Notes: generated by a model from the letters alone, not told the origin. DNA of 64,000 nt from Rhizobium sp. 11515TR (GCF_002277895.1 NZ_CP023000.1:310001-374000); one strand, 5' to 3'. Positions 26,918 through 35,678 are shown, counted from the first letter of the stretch. Made by a program: numbers and translations.

Positions 26918-29031
26918 ATGTACATCTCAAAGTCCAGCCTCATCACCTCGAACGCGGCGCCTACCTGTACATCCGCCAGTCTTCAATGCGGCAAGTCGTT
27001 GAGAACGTCGAGAGCGCCAGGCGGCAATATGCGCTTCGGGGACGCGCTGTCGCCCTCGGCTGGCGCGACGAGCAGATTATCGTCATCGACAACGATCAAG
27101 GAGAGTCCGGTGCATCGGCGGCGTGGCGCGAAGGGTTTCAGCGGCTGGTCAGCGATGTCGGCATGGGGCATGCCGGGATCGTCATGGGCCTGGAGGTCTC
27201 CCGTCTGGCGCGCAACAATGCCGACTGGCAGCGTCTGCTGGAGATTTGCGCCCTTGCCGACACCCTGATCCTCGACGAGGACGGCGTCTATGATCCGGCA
27301 AGTTTCAACGACCGGCTCCTGCTCGGCCTGAAGGGAACAATGAGTGAGGCCGAGCTGCATGTGATCAAAGCCCGGCTACGCGGCGGCATTCTCAATAAGG
27401 TGCGGCGCGGCGAGTTTCGTTGCCTCCTGCCGACCGGGCTGGTCTATGACCATTTCGGCAATGTGACGCTTGATCCAGACATGCAAGTCAGAGAAACGAT
27501 CATTCATTTCTTTGAGATGTTCTCTCGCCTCGGGTCCGCCTCCCAGACCGTCAAGGTCTTTCGCAATGAAGGCCTATTGTTTCCATCGCGCCTACACAAC
27601 GGCGGCACGCTGTTTCGGCCGCTGACCGCATCGACGGCGATGCGTGTCCTGAACAATCCGCGCTACGCTGGCGCCTATACCTATGGCCGACGACAGTTTC
27701 GACGCACCATCGACGGCAAAAAGACCCTGCGTGCGCGCGACATTGATGACTGGCCGGCCTGCATTCCCGATGCTCATCCCGGCTATATCAGCTGGGAGCG
27801 ACATCAGGAGAATCTGAAGATCCTCAAGGCGAATGGCCGTGGATTTGAAGCGGCACGAGCTTCAATCCCAAGGGAGGGACCGGCACTGCTGCAAGGCCGG
27901 GCCGTGTGTGGGCAGTGCGGCAGCCATCTTAGGGTTCGCTATGCGGCGCGGCGTGGCCGGCAGGAAGCCTGGTACATTTGTAATCGTGCCCGCATTTATC
28001 GTGGGGAGCCTATGTGTCAGTCGATCGCCGGGCCTCCCGTCGATGAAGCCATCGGTATGCTGATTGCCGAGCAGATGACGCCGGCGGCCGTCGAACTCGC
28101 TCTCGAAGTCCGTAAGGAGATCCAAGCCCGGCATGAAGAAGCAGACCGGCTGCGCTGTCGCGCAATCGAACGCGCCCAAACGGAAGCCGAGCTCGCTCAG
28201 CGCCGCTTCATGCTTGTCGATCCTAGTAACCGCCTCGTCGCCGACACGCTCGAAGGTGAATGGAACGAGAAGCTTCGGACGCTGGCCAGTGCCCGCGAAG
28301 AGCGCGAACGTGGCCGAGAGCACGATCAATTCATCCTCGATAAAGCTGTCCACGAACGGTTAGTCGCGATGACGGCCGACTTCAACCAGCTCTGGAAAGA
28401 TCCGGATACCCCAAGCCGCGAACGCAAGCGATTGCTGGCCCACATCATTGAGGATGTCACTCTCTTAAAGTTGCCAGCGGAAGGAACCACCAAGCTTCAC
28501 GTTCGCTTCAAGGGCGGCAAAATCCAGACGCTCACCACCATGAACCCAAAATCCTCTCCTCAGCAGATCAAGACAAAGCCAAGTATCCTCGAACTGGTCG
28601 ATAGGCTTCTCGACGATTACATTTATCCCGAGATCGCCGAGATTCTAAACGAGCAGGGACATCGCCCAGGTGGAACCGCACGTCGCGGCTGCCAGGAGGC
28701 CCGCTTTACACCCCTCAAAGTCGCCTATCTCATCCACGAATATAAGCTGCGATCACGATATGATAGACTGCGACAGAGGGGAATGCTGACAAGACAGGAA
28801 GCGGCAGCGCATCTCAATATCAGCGAGCAAACCGTCGCTAGATGGGCCAAATTTGGCCTCATCACCAGACATGCCTATAACGGGCACTATAGCCTGTACG
28901 AAATCGCCGATGGAGACCTGCCGCAAAAGCAATGCAGCCGATGGAATCCACTCGAAGATCGCGCTGCTGCGTATCGACAAATGCAAACCGAGCCAAGAAC
29001 ATCAACTGGCGAGGAAAGAGGTGTAGTATGA
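26914..29031 (+). CDS. Large serine recombinase (y4bA-like)
   Basis: A 705-residue site-specific recombinase started at ATG 26914 with GGAGATC upstream. The resolvase domain has the catalytic serine in YIRQSS (Ser23), VIDNDQGESG and GLEVSRLARN. A recombinase domain (residues about 180-300, AGAYTYGRRQF) precedes a zinc ribbon (CGQCG, later CNRAR) and a long charged coiled coil. Unusually, the C-terminal 60 residues add a MerR-like helix-turn-helix (LTRQEAAAHLNISEQTVARWAK). It probably moved the element that contains it. Its stop is 12 bp from the element end. Confidence 0.92.
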   Translation: MNVHLKVQPHHLERGAYLYIRQSSMRQVVENVESARRQYALRGRAVALGWRDEQIIVIDNDQGESGASAAWREGFQRLVSDVGMGHAGIVMGLEVSRLARNNADWQRLLEICALADTLILDEDGVYDPASFNDRLLLGLKGTMSEAELHVIKARLRGGILNKVRRGEFRCLLPTGLVYDHFGNVTLDPDMQVRETIIHFFEMFSRLGSASQTVKVFRNEGLLFPSRLHNGGTLFRPLTASTAMRVLNNPRYAGAYTYGRRQFRRTIDGKKTLRARDIDDWPACIPDAHPGYISWERHQENLKILKANGRGFEAARASIPREGPALLQGRAVCGQCGSHLRVRYAARRGRQEAWYICNRARIYRGEPMCQSIAGPPVDEAIGMLIAEQMTPAAVELALEVRKEIQARHEEADRLRCRAIERAQTEAELAQRRFMLVDPSNRLVADTLEGEWNEKLRTLASAREERERGREHDQFILDKAVHERLVAMTADFNQLWKDPDTPSRERKRLLAHIIEDVTLLKLPAEGTTKLHVRFKGGKIQTLTTMNPKSSPQQIKTKPSILELVDRLLDDYIYPEIAEILNEQGHRPGGTARRGCQEARFTPLKVAYLIHEYKLRSRYDRLRQRGMLTRQEAAAHLNISEQTVARWAKFGLITRHAYNGHYSLYEIADGDLPQKQCSRWNPLEDRAAAYRQMQTEPRTSTGEERGVV

Positions 29032-29043
29032 ACGCCGATCGTT

Positions 29044-29247
29044 GTAGAACAGGCAGGCACCCTGGCCGTCATGCCAGATCACCTTAATCAGCCCGCCTTG
29101 GCGACCGCGGAAACAGAATAAATGACCGCTGTGCGGATCTCGCTTCAACGTCTCCTGCACCATCAATGCCAGACCTGGAAAGCCCTTGCGCATATCCGTG
29201 TAGCCGCTGGCAAGCCACACCTTCACGCCGCTTGGAACCGGGATCAT
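29044..29247 (-). pseudogene. tnpB: IS66 TnpB, N-terminal part (element 2)
   Basis: Sixty-eight codons from ATG 29247 (MIPVPSGVKVWLASGYTDMR, then LFCFRGRQGGLIKVIWHDG) give the N-terminal half of IS66 TnpB up to CLFY. The protein continues at 25660. The start overlaps the tnpA stop by 4 bp. Confidence 0.93.
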
Positions 29248-29636
29248 CGCCGCTCCAGAACATCAAGGATGCGGCCCAAGGCTTCGGTGTCGATATCGCT
29301 CTCAACGCGAAGACGTCGACCGCGGCCGAGCTCGATCGTTACTACGCTCGTCTTCTTGCGCGGCCGTGACGGCGGTGTCGTTTCCACCGGATCAGGCCCT
29401 GGTAAACCCGCGACGACGTCAACCGGGATGAATTGCGGCGTGGGCGGCGCTGATATTTGGCAGAGCTGTCTGCGCCATCGGAATAATTGCCCGGAATGGA
29501 TGTCAGCCGATCGCGCGATCTCCGATACGCTGGCCCCAGGCTCTAACGTCGCCGCGACCAGCCGCTCCTTATCCTCCCGTGACCAGCGCCGCCGCCGCTC
29601 GACCGATGTGATAACCTCAACCTGATGCTTCGCCAT
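29244..29636 (-). CDS. tnpA: IS66 accessory protein TnpA (element 2)
   Basis: A 130-residue helix-turn-helix protein. The N-terminal segment RRRRWSREDKERLVAATLEP followed by GASVSEIARSADIHSGQLFRWRRQL is diagnostic of IS66 TnpA. It starts at ATG 29636, about 80 bp inside the right end of the element. It differs clearly from TnpA of element 1. Confidence 0.93.
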   Translation of the reverse strand: MAKHQVEVITSVERRRRWSREDKERLVAATLEPGASVSEIARSADIHSGQLFRWRRQLCQISAPPTPQFIPVDVVAGLPGPDPVETTPPSRPRKKTSVVTIELGRGRRLRVESDIDTEALGRILDVLERR

Positions 29637-29714
29637 ATGACTATCCCTAGTGCTTGCACTAGGACTTGCAGTCTTCAGCCTACCTCAGCAAGGTGGCCCT
29701 CACCGGGGGGATAC

Positions 29715-29722
29715 GGCGGATC
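29715..29722. repeat. Target-site duplication, right copy (IS66 element 2)
   Basis: GGCGGATC repeats the octamer at 23798-23805 and abuts the right end of the element. From here to 29942 I see nothing recognisable. Confidence 0.9.
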
Positions 29723-29942
29723 GCGCAATCGGCCAATTTTACTTGTCGGCTTGACCGGGGTCCAGGGAGCGTGGAGACGGGAGCCTTGAGAACAGACGCT
29801 AGCGCACTTTGGGGCATGTATGTATTTGATCGCCGTCGATCGGAGGCGGCGGCTAGTATTGCCGCTTTGAATTGTTGAATGTGACAGGTGGCTGCCTTCG
29901 CAAACACCACACTGAAAGAGTCCGCCCAAGCCGCGTGCTGGG

Positions 29943-31145
29943 TTAGCTCCCTAATACGCTCAAATATACTCGCTTTGCTGCGGCCGCTACGATCGCCATC
30001 GCGCAGCACAGTAGCACGAAGGCAACTTGCACATTAGTGGCATGCGCTACCAAGCCGAGCAATGCTGGACCAATGATGATTCCGGTATATCCGACGCTCA
30101 ATACTGCTGATACCGCCATGTTCGGCGGCATAACCTTTGTTTTTCCCGTTAATGTGAACAGAATAGGCACGACGTTCGCTAGCCCTGCTCCGACCAGGAT
30201 AAACCCCATAATGACCGCAATGTTATTGGGAATGAGCAAACTTACACCAAAGCCGAAACAGGCTAACGTCGCGCTTCCAGAGAGCACTGCCTGATCTCCA
30301 TAACGGCTGCGGATGATATTTCCGCAGAGGCGTCCGCACATCATCGCTGCGGTAAATCCCGTGTAACCGAAACCAGCGAGTGTCAAGCTTATCCCGTGAC
30401 TCTCGATCAAAAACAAAGCGCCCCAATCCAGTACGCCCCCTTCCGCCAACATTGCAAGCAGGCTCAGCAAACCGAGGACAAGAACGATGCCTTTAGGTGA
30501 AGCAAACGTCGGCGCTCGCGCTCCTCTTATGCCTCGATGGGGAAGCAATCCGGATATCGAGCAGAGTAAAAGAATACCTACAGTCCCGCTGACCACCAAG
30601 GCGGCCGAGCCTGCGGCAACTCCCCCACCGAGAAGGATAGTAACGATTGCGGAGCCGACGATACCACCGAGACTGAACATTACATGAAATCCGGACATGA
30701 GCGGCTTGCCCGCGTCGTTTTCTACGAAAACTGCCTGCAGGTTCATTGCAACGGAATTGGTTCCCATGCACATTCCGAAAGAAAAAAGTGCAATGCACAT
30801 GCTTGGTGCATTATCAACCGTCGCCAACACAGGCACGATTGCCATCAACCCCATCACGGCCGCCGGTATGATATGTCTAGAGGCGGACCTTGAAGTTAAA
30901 TAGGCGGTGAAAGGCATGGCCATAATGGAGCCGGCCCCCATGCAGAGTAGCAGAAGGCTGAGCATCCCTTCATCTATCTGAAGCCGTTGCTTGACGATGG
31001 GTACCAAAGGTGCCCAAGCTCCGAGACAGATGCCCGCCAAACAAAAGATCAAGCATGTCGCCAGTCCTTGGCGAGCAGGATTAAACGCACCAAACGGCAT
31101 GGTCTTATCCGTCAATAGGCAGGTGGCGTCACTTGATGAAGTCAC
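29943..31145 (-). CDS. MFS transporter (YbjJ/fucose-permease-like)
   Basis: A 400-residue membrane transporter with about twelve hydrophobic segments. The N-terminal WAPLVPIVKQRLQIDEG and the later GFHVMFSLGGIVGS align with the MFS protein at 1189-2343 (WSPLVPFVKGRL, GFHGMYSLGGIVGS). The start is GTG at 31145, which overlaps the GH3-like stop as GTGA; an ATG at 31100 is an alternative. It is last in an operon with a GH3-like protein, a phosphatase and a VOC protein, so it may import a glycoside or sugar derivative for them. Confidence 0.87.
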   Translation of the reverse strand: MTSSSDATCLLTDKTMPFGAFNPARQGLATCLIFCLAGICLGAWAPLVPIVKQRLQIDEGMLSLLLLCMGAGSIMAMPFTAYLTSRSASRHIIPAAVMGLMAIVPVLATVDNAPSMCIALFSFGMCMGTNSVAMNLQAVFVENDAGKPLMSGFHVMFSLGGIVGSAIVTILLGGGVAAGSAALVVSGTVGILLLCSISGLLPHRGIRGARAPTFASPKGIVLVLGLLSLLAMLAEGGVLDWGALFLIESHGISLTLAGFGYTGFTAAMMCGRLCGNIIRSRYGDQAVLSGSATLACFGFGVSLLIPNNIAVIMGFILVGAGLANVVPILFTLTGKTKVMPPNMAVSAVLSVGYTGIIIGPALLGLVAHATNVQVAFVLLCCAMAIVAAAAKRVYLSVLGS

Positions 31146-32149
31146 ACACCGCTGGATGCCGCATGTCGCACTCGGTTTGCCGCTTGGCTGAGGCGCTCGG
31201 ACGAAAGTCGGCCAGACCGGACTGCGTTGACGACACCGTCGAAGACTTCGGGCAAATGAGATCCGCCGGCAACCAGCAAGAGATCTGCACCGGCGTTGAG
31301 CGATCGCACCGCGGTGTCAACAAGCGATCTTGTTCTCATCGTAGCCGGTGCGTCGAGATCGTCACTGACTATCAGACCGTCGAAACCAAACTCGCCGCGC
31401 AGGAGTTCGATTACTTTGGTCGAAGTACAGGCGGCGTTATCTGGATCCAAGGCGGCGACGGGAGCCGGTCCAACCATCATAGCTTTCGTACCAGCTCGGA
31501 TTGCCTCGCGAAAAGGTGTAGCATTCTCAAGGATCTCGCTAAGATGTGACACCATCGTAACATCGACGACAGCCGGATCACCGGCTAGGTCGGAAAATCC
31601 CGGAAAGTGTTTGGTGACCGCCGCGATCCCCGCCCGTTGCACGCCTCGGATAAAGGCAGAGACGATCCGTCCAACCTCATGCTTGTCTCGTCCAAGCGTC
31701 CGACCCTCAAGCCATGGATTATCCCCGGTCACGACGTCGGCGATTGGGCCAAGAAACATTGTAACGCCCAGTGCTTTCGCCGCTTGCGCTGTCTCAAAGC
31801 AACTTGTCTCGATCTCATCGGCCGGCAAGCTTAGCGCCTCGAGTGATGCGGGCAAGGCGGGAGCAAGTCCTTCGAGGCGCCGGATACCACCCAATTCCTG
31901 ATCGACTGCGACGATCAGGTCTCTTTTGCCGCGCCGCAGATTGTCGATCGCCACATAAAACTCCTCCTTGCTCTCGCGAGCGAGGCGTTCGTCTGACATG
32001 CGCCGCGCGACGTACTCGGAGCGCGTTTCCCCAATCAGAACCGAACATCCTCCCGCGTCCAGGAAAGGAAGCATTATGCCGTGAAAATCCAATGTATCGA
32101 ATGCAGGCAGAAACACGGCTCTTGCATCTCGTCGAATTGTCTCGTTCAT
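31142..32149 (-). CDS. Glycoside hydrolase family 3-like protein (NagZ-related)
   Basis: A 335-residue single-domain protein with the (beta/alpha)8 fold of family 3 hydrolases. It retains TKHFPGF near residue 180 and a VSDDLDAPA segment near 275 that carries the likely aspartate nucleophile. The usual KHFPGHGDT...DSH loop, which supplies the catalytic acid/base histidine in NagZ, is missing: here it reads GFSDLAGDPAVVDV. It may therefore be a different hydrolase or a phosphorylase, or inactive. No signal peptide is visible, so it is probably cytoplasmic. It is coupled to the MFS gene. Confidence 0.8.
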   Translation of the reverse strand: MNETIRRDARAVFLPAFDTLDFHGIMLPFLDAGGCSVLIGETRSEYVARRMSDERLARESKEEFYVAIDNLRRGKRDLIVAVDQELGGIRRLEGLAPALPASLEALSLPADEIETSCFETAQAAKALGVTMFLGPIADVVTGDNPWLEGRTLGRDKHEVGRIVSAFIRGVQRAGIAAVTKHFPGFSDLAGDPAVVDVTMVSHLSEILENATPFREAIRAGTKAMMVGPAPVAALDPDNAACTSTKVIELLRGEFGFDGLIVSDDLDAPATMRTRSLVDTAVRSLNAGADLLLVAGGSHLPEVFDGVVNAVRSGRLSSERLSQAANRVRHAASSGV

Positions 32150-32228
32150 GTCGCCATAATCCCTTCTCCTCTGAAATCCGCCAGAACTTTCCTGTAACTC
32201 GCCGTGCTCAAAATCAGCCTTGCCACGC

Positions 32229-33026
32229 TTACTTTGGTTCGCGCATCAAAACACTGATGGCAGCCGCGTGAAGATCCTCGTTGGCGCAGGCGATGATACG
32301 GCCTCCGCTCTCGGCCCGGGAACCATCGAAAGTCGTCACCACGCCGCCTGCCGCCTCGATAAGGGGAATTAGAGGCACAATATCGTAAGGTTGCAGATTG
32401 AATTCGATACAGACATCGATGCATCCGGCGGCCAGCATCGCAAAGGCATAGCACTCGCCACCGTAGCGGGTCATTTTGACAGTCTGGTCGAGAGTTCCGA
32501 ATTGGACATCGGGGTTGTTGCGCACGCCTTCGGGTGAATTGGTATGCAAGATTGCATCCGAAAGATTAGTGCAGGTCCTGGTGCTTAAAAGTGACTTTCC
32601 GCTAGCATTTTCGAGCCAGCTTTCACCGTCCAGTGCCCAAAACCTCTCTCTGGTGACCGGCTGGCTCATCATTCCGGCGGTCGCTTTTCCGTTCTCGCAA
32701 AAACCGATCAGGGTCGCCCAGACCGGAATTCCAAGCAAGAATGGCCGCGTGCCGTCGATTGGATCAAGGACCCACTGATACGCACCGTCACCCGCGATTC
32801 CGAATTCCTCGCCAACAATGGCATGGTCCGGAAAATCTTCTGAAATCAATGCGCGGAGAGCCAATTCCGCCTCGCGATCGGCTTCGGTCACCGGGTCAAA
32901 ACGATATCCCTCTTTTGGCTTCGAAGTCGTCGCGAGCGGTTGACGAAATCGGTGCAATGTCTCGGCGTCCGCGGCATCAGCCAGCTTATGCAAGAACTCG
33001 ATCGTTGGCCGTCTCATCTTCTTCAC
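32229..33026 (-). CDS. Inositol-monophosphatase-family phosphatase (HisN-like)
   Basis: A 265-residue Mg-dependent phosphatase. The metal-binding motifs are DPVTEADREAE, VGEEFG, WVLDPIDGTRPFL and QPYDIVPLIPLIEAAGG, in order along the protein. The spelling RPFL in the second motif and the overall layout are closest to HisN-type histidinol phosphatases. The gene context of transporter and hydrolase suggests a sugar or cyclitol phosphate instead. The start is GTG 33026 or ATG 33017. Confidence 0.9.
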   Translation of the reverse strand: MKKMRRPTIEFLHKLADAADAETLHRFRQPLATTSKPKEGYRFDPVTEADREAELALRALISEDFPDHAIVGEEFGIAGDGAYQWVLDPIDGTRPFLLGIPVWATLIGFCENGKATAGMMSQPVTRERFWALDGESWLENASGKSLLSTRTCTNLSDAILHTNSPEGVRNNPDVQFGTLDQTVKMTRYGGECYAFAMLAAGCIDVCIEFNLQPYDIVPLIPLIEAAGGVVTTFDGSRAESGGRIIACANEDLHAAAISVLMREPK

Positions 33027-33076
33027 TCATTTCCTCAGCTGGGTAACCCGAAAGGCCATCGGGATTACCGATCCAA

Positions 33077-33460
33077 TTAGCAGGTGATTTCGACCGGCGT
33101 ACCGTCCGGCATCGCGATGACGGCTTCATAGAAGCCATCCCCGGTCGTCCGTGGTCCCAACTTGAGAATCCCGTCCTCCTTGCAGCGCTTAGCAAGGCTG
33201 TCCACAGCGTCGTTATCCTTGAGGGCGATTGCAATGTGATCCCAACCCTGGCGCTCCGAGTATCCGTCCTCGGGCAACCAAGGACCGCTCATCAATTCGA
33301 TTTGACCTCCCTCGTCCGGGAGGCTCACAAAGCGCGAGGTGAAACCTGGACGTCTCGCACTAGAATACAGCGGACCGGTGGTTGCACCGAAATACTCTTC
33401 CCAGAATTCGGCGGCGCTTTGCATATCCCTGGTCCAAAGCGCGACATGCGTGATCCTCAT
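33077..33460 (-). CDS. VOC family (glyoxalase-like) protein
   Basis: A 127-residue metal-binding vicinal-oxygen-chelate protein. ITHVALWTRDMQSAAEFWEEYFG opens the first beta-alpha-beta module and WDHIAIALKD the second; His5, His in WDHIA and a C-terminal glutamate (PVEITC) are likely metal ligands. It starts at ATG 33460 with AAGGAAA upstream. It is first in the leftward operon. Many such proteins are epimerases or lyases of small metabolites; the role is not determined. Confidence 0.88.
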   Translation of the reverse strand: MRITHVALWTRDMQSAAEFWEEYFGATTGPLYSSARRPGFTSRFVSLPDEGGQIELMSGPWLPEDGYSERQGWDHIAIALKDNDAVDSLAKRCKEDGILKLGPRTTGDGFYEAVIAMPDGTPVEITC

Positions 33461-33970
33461 CGGATTTCCTTCTTACAAAATGGCAACTCGGAAGTCGTTA
33501 TAAACAAGAGCCCTACATCAGCACAAATTGTGCGTCAATGCGTTAAATCATGCATAATCGTGTATTCTTAAATTTATAGGCTTGGAAGACCCGCTCTTTT
33601 CATTCTCAGGCCTGCCGCCGAGGGCAAAAAATGACCTCGGGATAAGTTGGCTGCCAAACCACGCGTATGGATCGATGAGAATTGAGCGGGGTGTGTATTG
33701 AGGAAATGTTCGCATCGGCCCGCGTCATCGGCCGAGCGGCACTTGCCACCAGCATCGTATGAATCTCCCTTATGCTTTGCGGGCACGGCGAGGAGGCGAC
33801 GCATGGACGAACGCTGTCATGCCAAAGATTTTGCAACCAGCCTTCTATCAAGACGACCCGAAAACGCTTATGGCTGTCGCGATCGATGGCGAATCCTATT
33901 CTGTTGTCAAACGGCTGCGGGCCTCAATTGCCGCTATAATTCGATAAACGTCCCGCAAAAGGAAATACGA
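33461..33970. other. Intergenic region between divergent operons
   Basis: About 510 bp between the VOC gene and the HAD gene, holding both promoters. Open frames on the two strands overlap each other and have no known motif. Confidence 0.4.
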
Positions 33971-34633
33971 GTGCAGAAGATCGCAGTCCTATTCGACATG
34001 GACGGAACACTAGTCGACAGTGAAGGGCTTCACCATGAGGCCACAGTCAATGCGGTAAATCGCATGGGCTATAGCTTACCGGAACATGCCACAACCGCGA
34101 TGACAGGCCTTTCAAGCAAAGGGTGTCATCAATGGTTACAAAGTACGATTGCATTCAAGCCGAATTACGAGGACTTCGTTGAGGAGAAAAATCGGCATTA
34201 CCTGGCCTCGGCATCGCATCTTAAACGCCGTCTGGGTGTTGACGCGGCGCTTGCCCTGCTTGAAAGCAGCGACATTAGCTTCGCGGTAGTATCGAATTCG
34301 GTTCGTGCGGTGGTCGACGCCAACCTTCGCGCCACCCGGCTATGGCGCGACGAGTTGATCACCATTAGCATTGAGGACGTGGTCAGGGGCAAACCCGATC
34401 CGGAGCCGTTTCTGAAGGCCGCAAGTCTTCTTGGGCGTAAACCAGAAGAGTGCCTTGTTATTGAGGATAGTGTCCTCGGAGCTCTGGCCGGCCATGCTGC
34501 CGGAATGACCGTGATCGGTTGGGCGGAGCCGCACCGGATTGACTTGACATTCCCTCAAGGAACGTTTGTCGCCGACCCAACCAATCTGGTTCCGATACTA
34601 ACGAACTGCCTGACGTCCATCGCACGTGGATAA
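33971..34633 (+). CDS. HAD-family phosphatase (beta-phosphoglucomutase/phosphatase-like)
   Basis: A 220-residue haloacid-dehalogenase-fold hydrolase. Motif I DMDGTLVDSE contains the nucleophile, motif II is VVSNS, motif III is the lysine in RGKPDPEPF and motif IV is VIEDS. A helical cap lies between motifs I and II. The start is GTG 33971 with AAAGGAAA upstream; a longer frame from 33698 is not convincing. The sequence suits a sugar-phosphate phosphatase or mutase. It is divergent from the VOC operon. Confidence 0.9.
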   Translation: MQKIAVLFDMDGTLVDSEGLHHEATVNAVNRMGYSLPEHATTAMTGLSSKGCHQWLQSTIAFKPNYEDFVEEKNRHYLASASHLKRRLGVDAALALLESSDISFAVVSNSVRAVVDANLRATRLWRDELITISIEDVVRGKPDPEPFLKAASLLGRKPEECLVIEDSVLGALAGHAAGMTVIGWAEPHRIDLTFPQGTFVADPTNLVPILTNCLTSIARG

Positions 34634-34668
34634 CCAAATAGCCGCCCTACAATTCCGTAGTTTCGAAG

Positions 34669-34687
34669 CGTCGCACAAGGTGCGACG
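34669..34687. terminator. Stem-loop between convergent genes
   Basis: An 8-bp stem (CGTCGCAC, loop AAG, GTGCGACG) lies between the ends of the HAD gene and the DUF1349 gene. It has no clear T-tract; it could serve both strands. Confidence 0.5.
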
Positions 34688-34800
34688 TGAATTCCCGGAA
34701 CACACTCGTTCGTTCCTTTGGCTTGACATCAAAGGCCCACTTACGAGCTAACGAGCTTTTCCACGAAAACGAAGATGTTGGCCGCCGTTTCATACCGGCG

Positions 34801-35391
34801 TTATGAACCGTTGCGCAGGTCAGCAATCTTTTCATAACTTAGTTTTATATGATCGAAATGCGCCTTCGCGCCCTCTCCCGTCGGCGACTGCACGCCAAAG
34901 CCGACAGTCAGCGGACGGTTGCGAAGGCCGGGTATGGCAAACCAGCGCAGAAAATGCCAGAATTTGCCGTCCTCGGAAAAATGGAAGGCGATCGTATCTG
35001 CCTCGCAATAGAGGCGCAGCCAAACCTTGTCTCCAAGATAATTCGGACCATCGCAATCGTCGGATGTCGTCCTTGTAACGACACTTACAATTGTCGGCTT
35101 CTTTTCGGCCGAGTATTCGAACGCCAGCTTTGCCCAATTGTCATCGTCGACTTGCAGAAAAATCGCACCAGCGTCGTAAGGAGACGAGAATTCGACGGAG
35201 ATCCTCGCTGTAACGGAAAAGATCTCTTCCGCGACTTCCGCAGCCAAGGAAACGACGTTGTTTCGTCGGAACGTGTCTGCGGGGTGATGGAACCAATCGG
35301 TGTTGCCGTCGGCAGTTAGCGTCAAGCTCTGATCGACGACTAAAGCGGTTCCGTGGCTTTCACCCCTGACCTGCATCTTATTTAAGTTCAT
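34801..35391 (-). CDS. DUF1349 domain protein
   Basis: A 196-residue concanavalin-like beta-sandwich protein of the DUF1349 family. DWFHHPADTFRRNN, then FSSPYDAGAIFLQVDDDNWAK, WLRLYCEADTIAF and a C-terminal VGFGVQSPTGEGAKAHF are the characteristic blocks. The start ATG 35391 has GGAAG upstream; an in-frame ATG at 35463 is less likely. Relatives are often encoded near glycan-related genes, but the function is unknown. Confidence 0.82.
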   Translation of the reverse strand: MNLNKMQVRGESHGTALVVDQSLTLTADGNTDWFHHPADTFRRNNVVSLAAEVAEEIFSVTARISVEFSSPYDAGAIFLQVDDDNWAKLAFEYSAEKKPTIVSVVTRTTSDDCDGPNYLGDKVWLRLYCEADTIAFHFSEDGKFWHFLRWFAIPGLRNRPLTVGFGVQSPTGEGAKAHFDHIKLSYEKIADLRNGS

Positions 35392-35678
35392 TTGTGACTT
35401 CCGCTCGCTTGTGGAAAGGATAGCTGTTCTTAGACTACACAATGGGGTGCCCGATCGTGGCATTGCGATGAACTGAAATAACAGCGCAACCGAACCAGAT
35501 TCGCATGGATTTCGTCAGCTCCAAATTTCGCAGAGCCGTTAAACTTGAAGCGATATGACGTGGTGTATGAAAGAGAGTTGAACACTCAGGGATCGTAGAT
35601 CAATCGCCAGCCTCGCGGAGCCCGAAGCCAGCGCGCTCGAGTGCGCCAGCTTCGAATTATTTGCGAGGGGTGATATTT

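Larger units (their letters stand above)
25661..29043 (+). mobile_element. Compact serine-recombinase element inserted in IS66 tnpB
   Basis: About 3383 bp interrupt tnpB between a phenylalanine codon and a tyrosine codon. Both junctions carry TTGTA (25656-25660 and 29042-29046), so removal with one copy restores a 115-residue TnpB in frame. The element holds a DUF5372-like gene 45 bp from the left end, a helix-turn-helix gene, a small third frame and a large serine recombinase that ends 12 bp from the right end. No terminal inverted repeats are visible, as expected for serine-recombinase integration. The gene set resembles the y4b/y4p genes of pNGR234a, from memory. Confidence 0.85.
23806..29714 (-). 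mobile_element. Second IS66-family element, interrupted by a serine-recombinase element
   Basis: The left end reads GTAAGCCTGCGGTCAGGGCC and the right end, inverted, GTATCCCCCCGGTGAGGGCC; the ends share GTA and the block CGGT-AGGGCC. Exact 8-bp duplications flank it. It carries tnpA, a split tnpB and an intact tnpC on the minus strand. Its sequence is unlike IS66 element 1, so it is a different subgroup. About 3.4 kb of its 5.9 kb is the inserted recombinase element. Confidence 0.9.
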
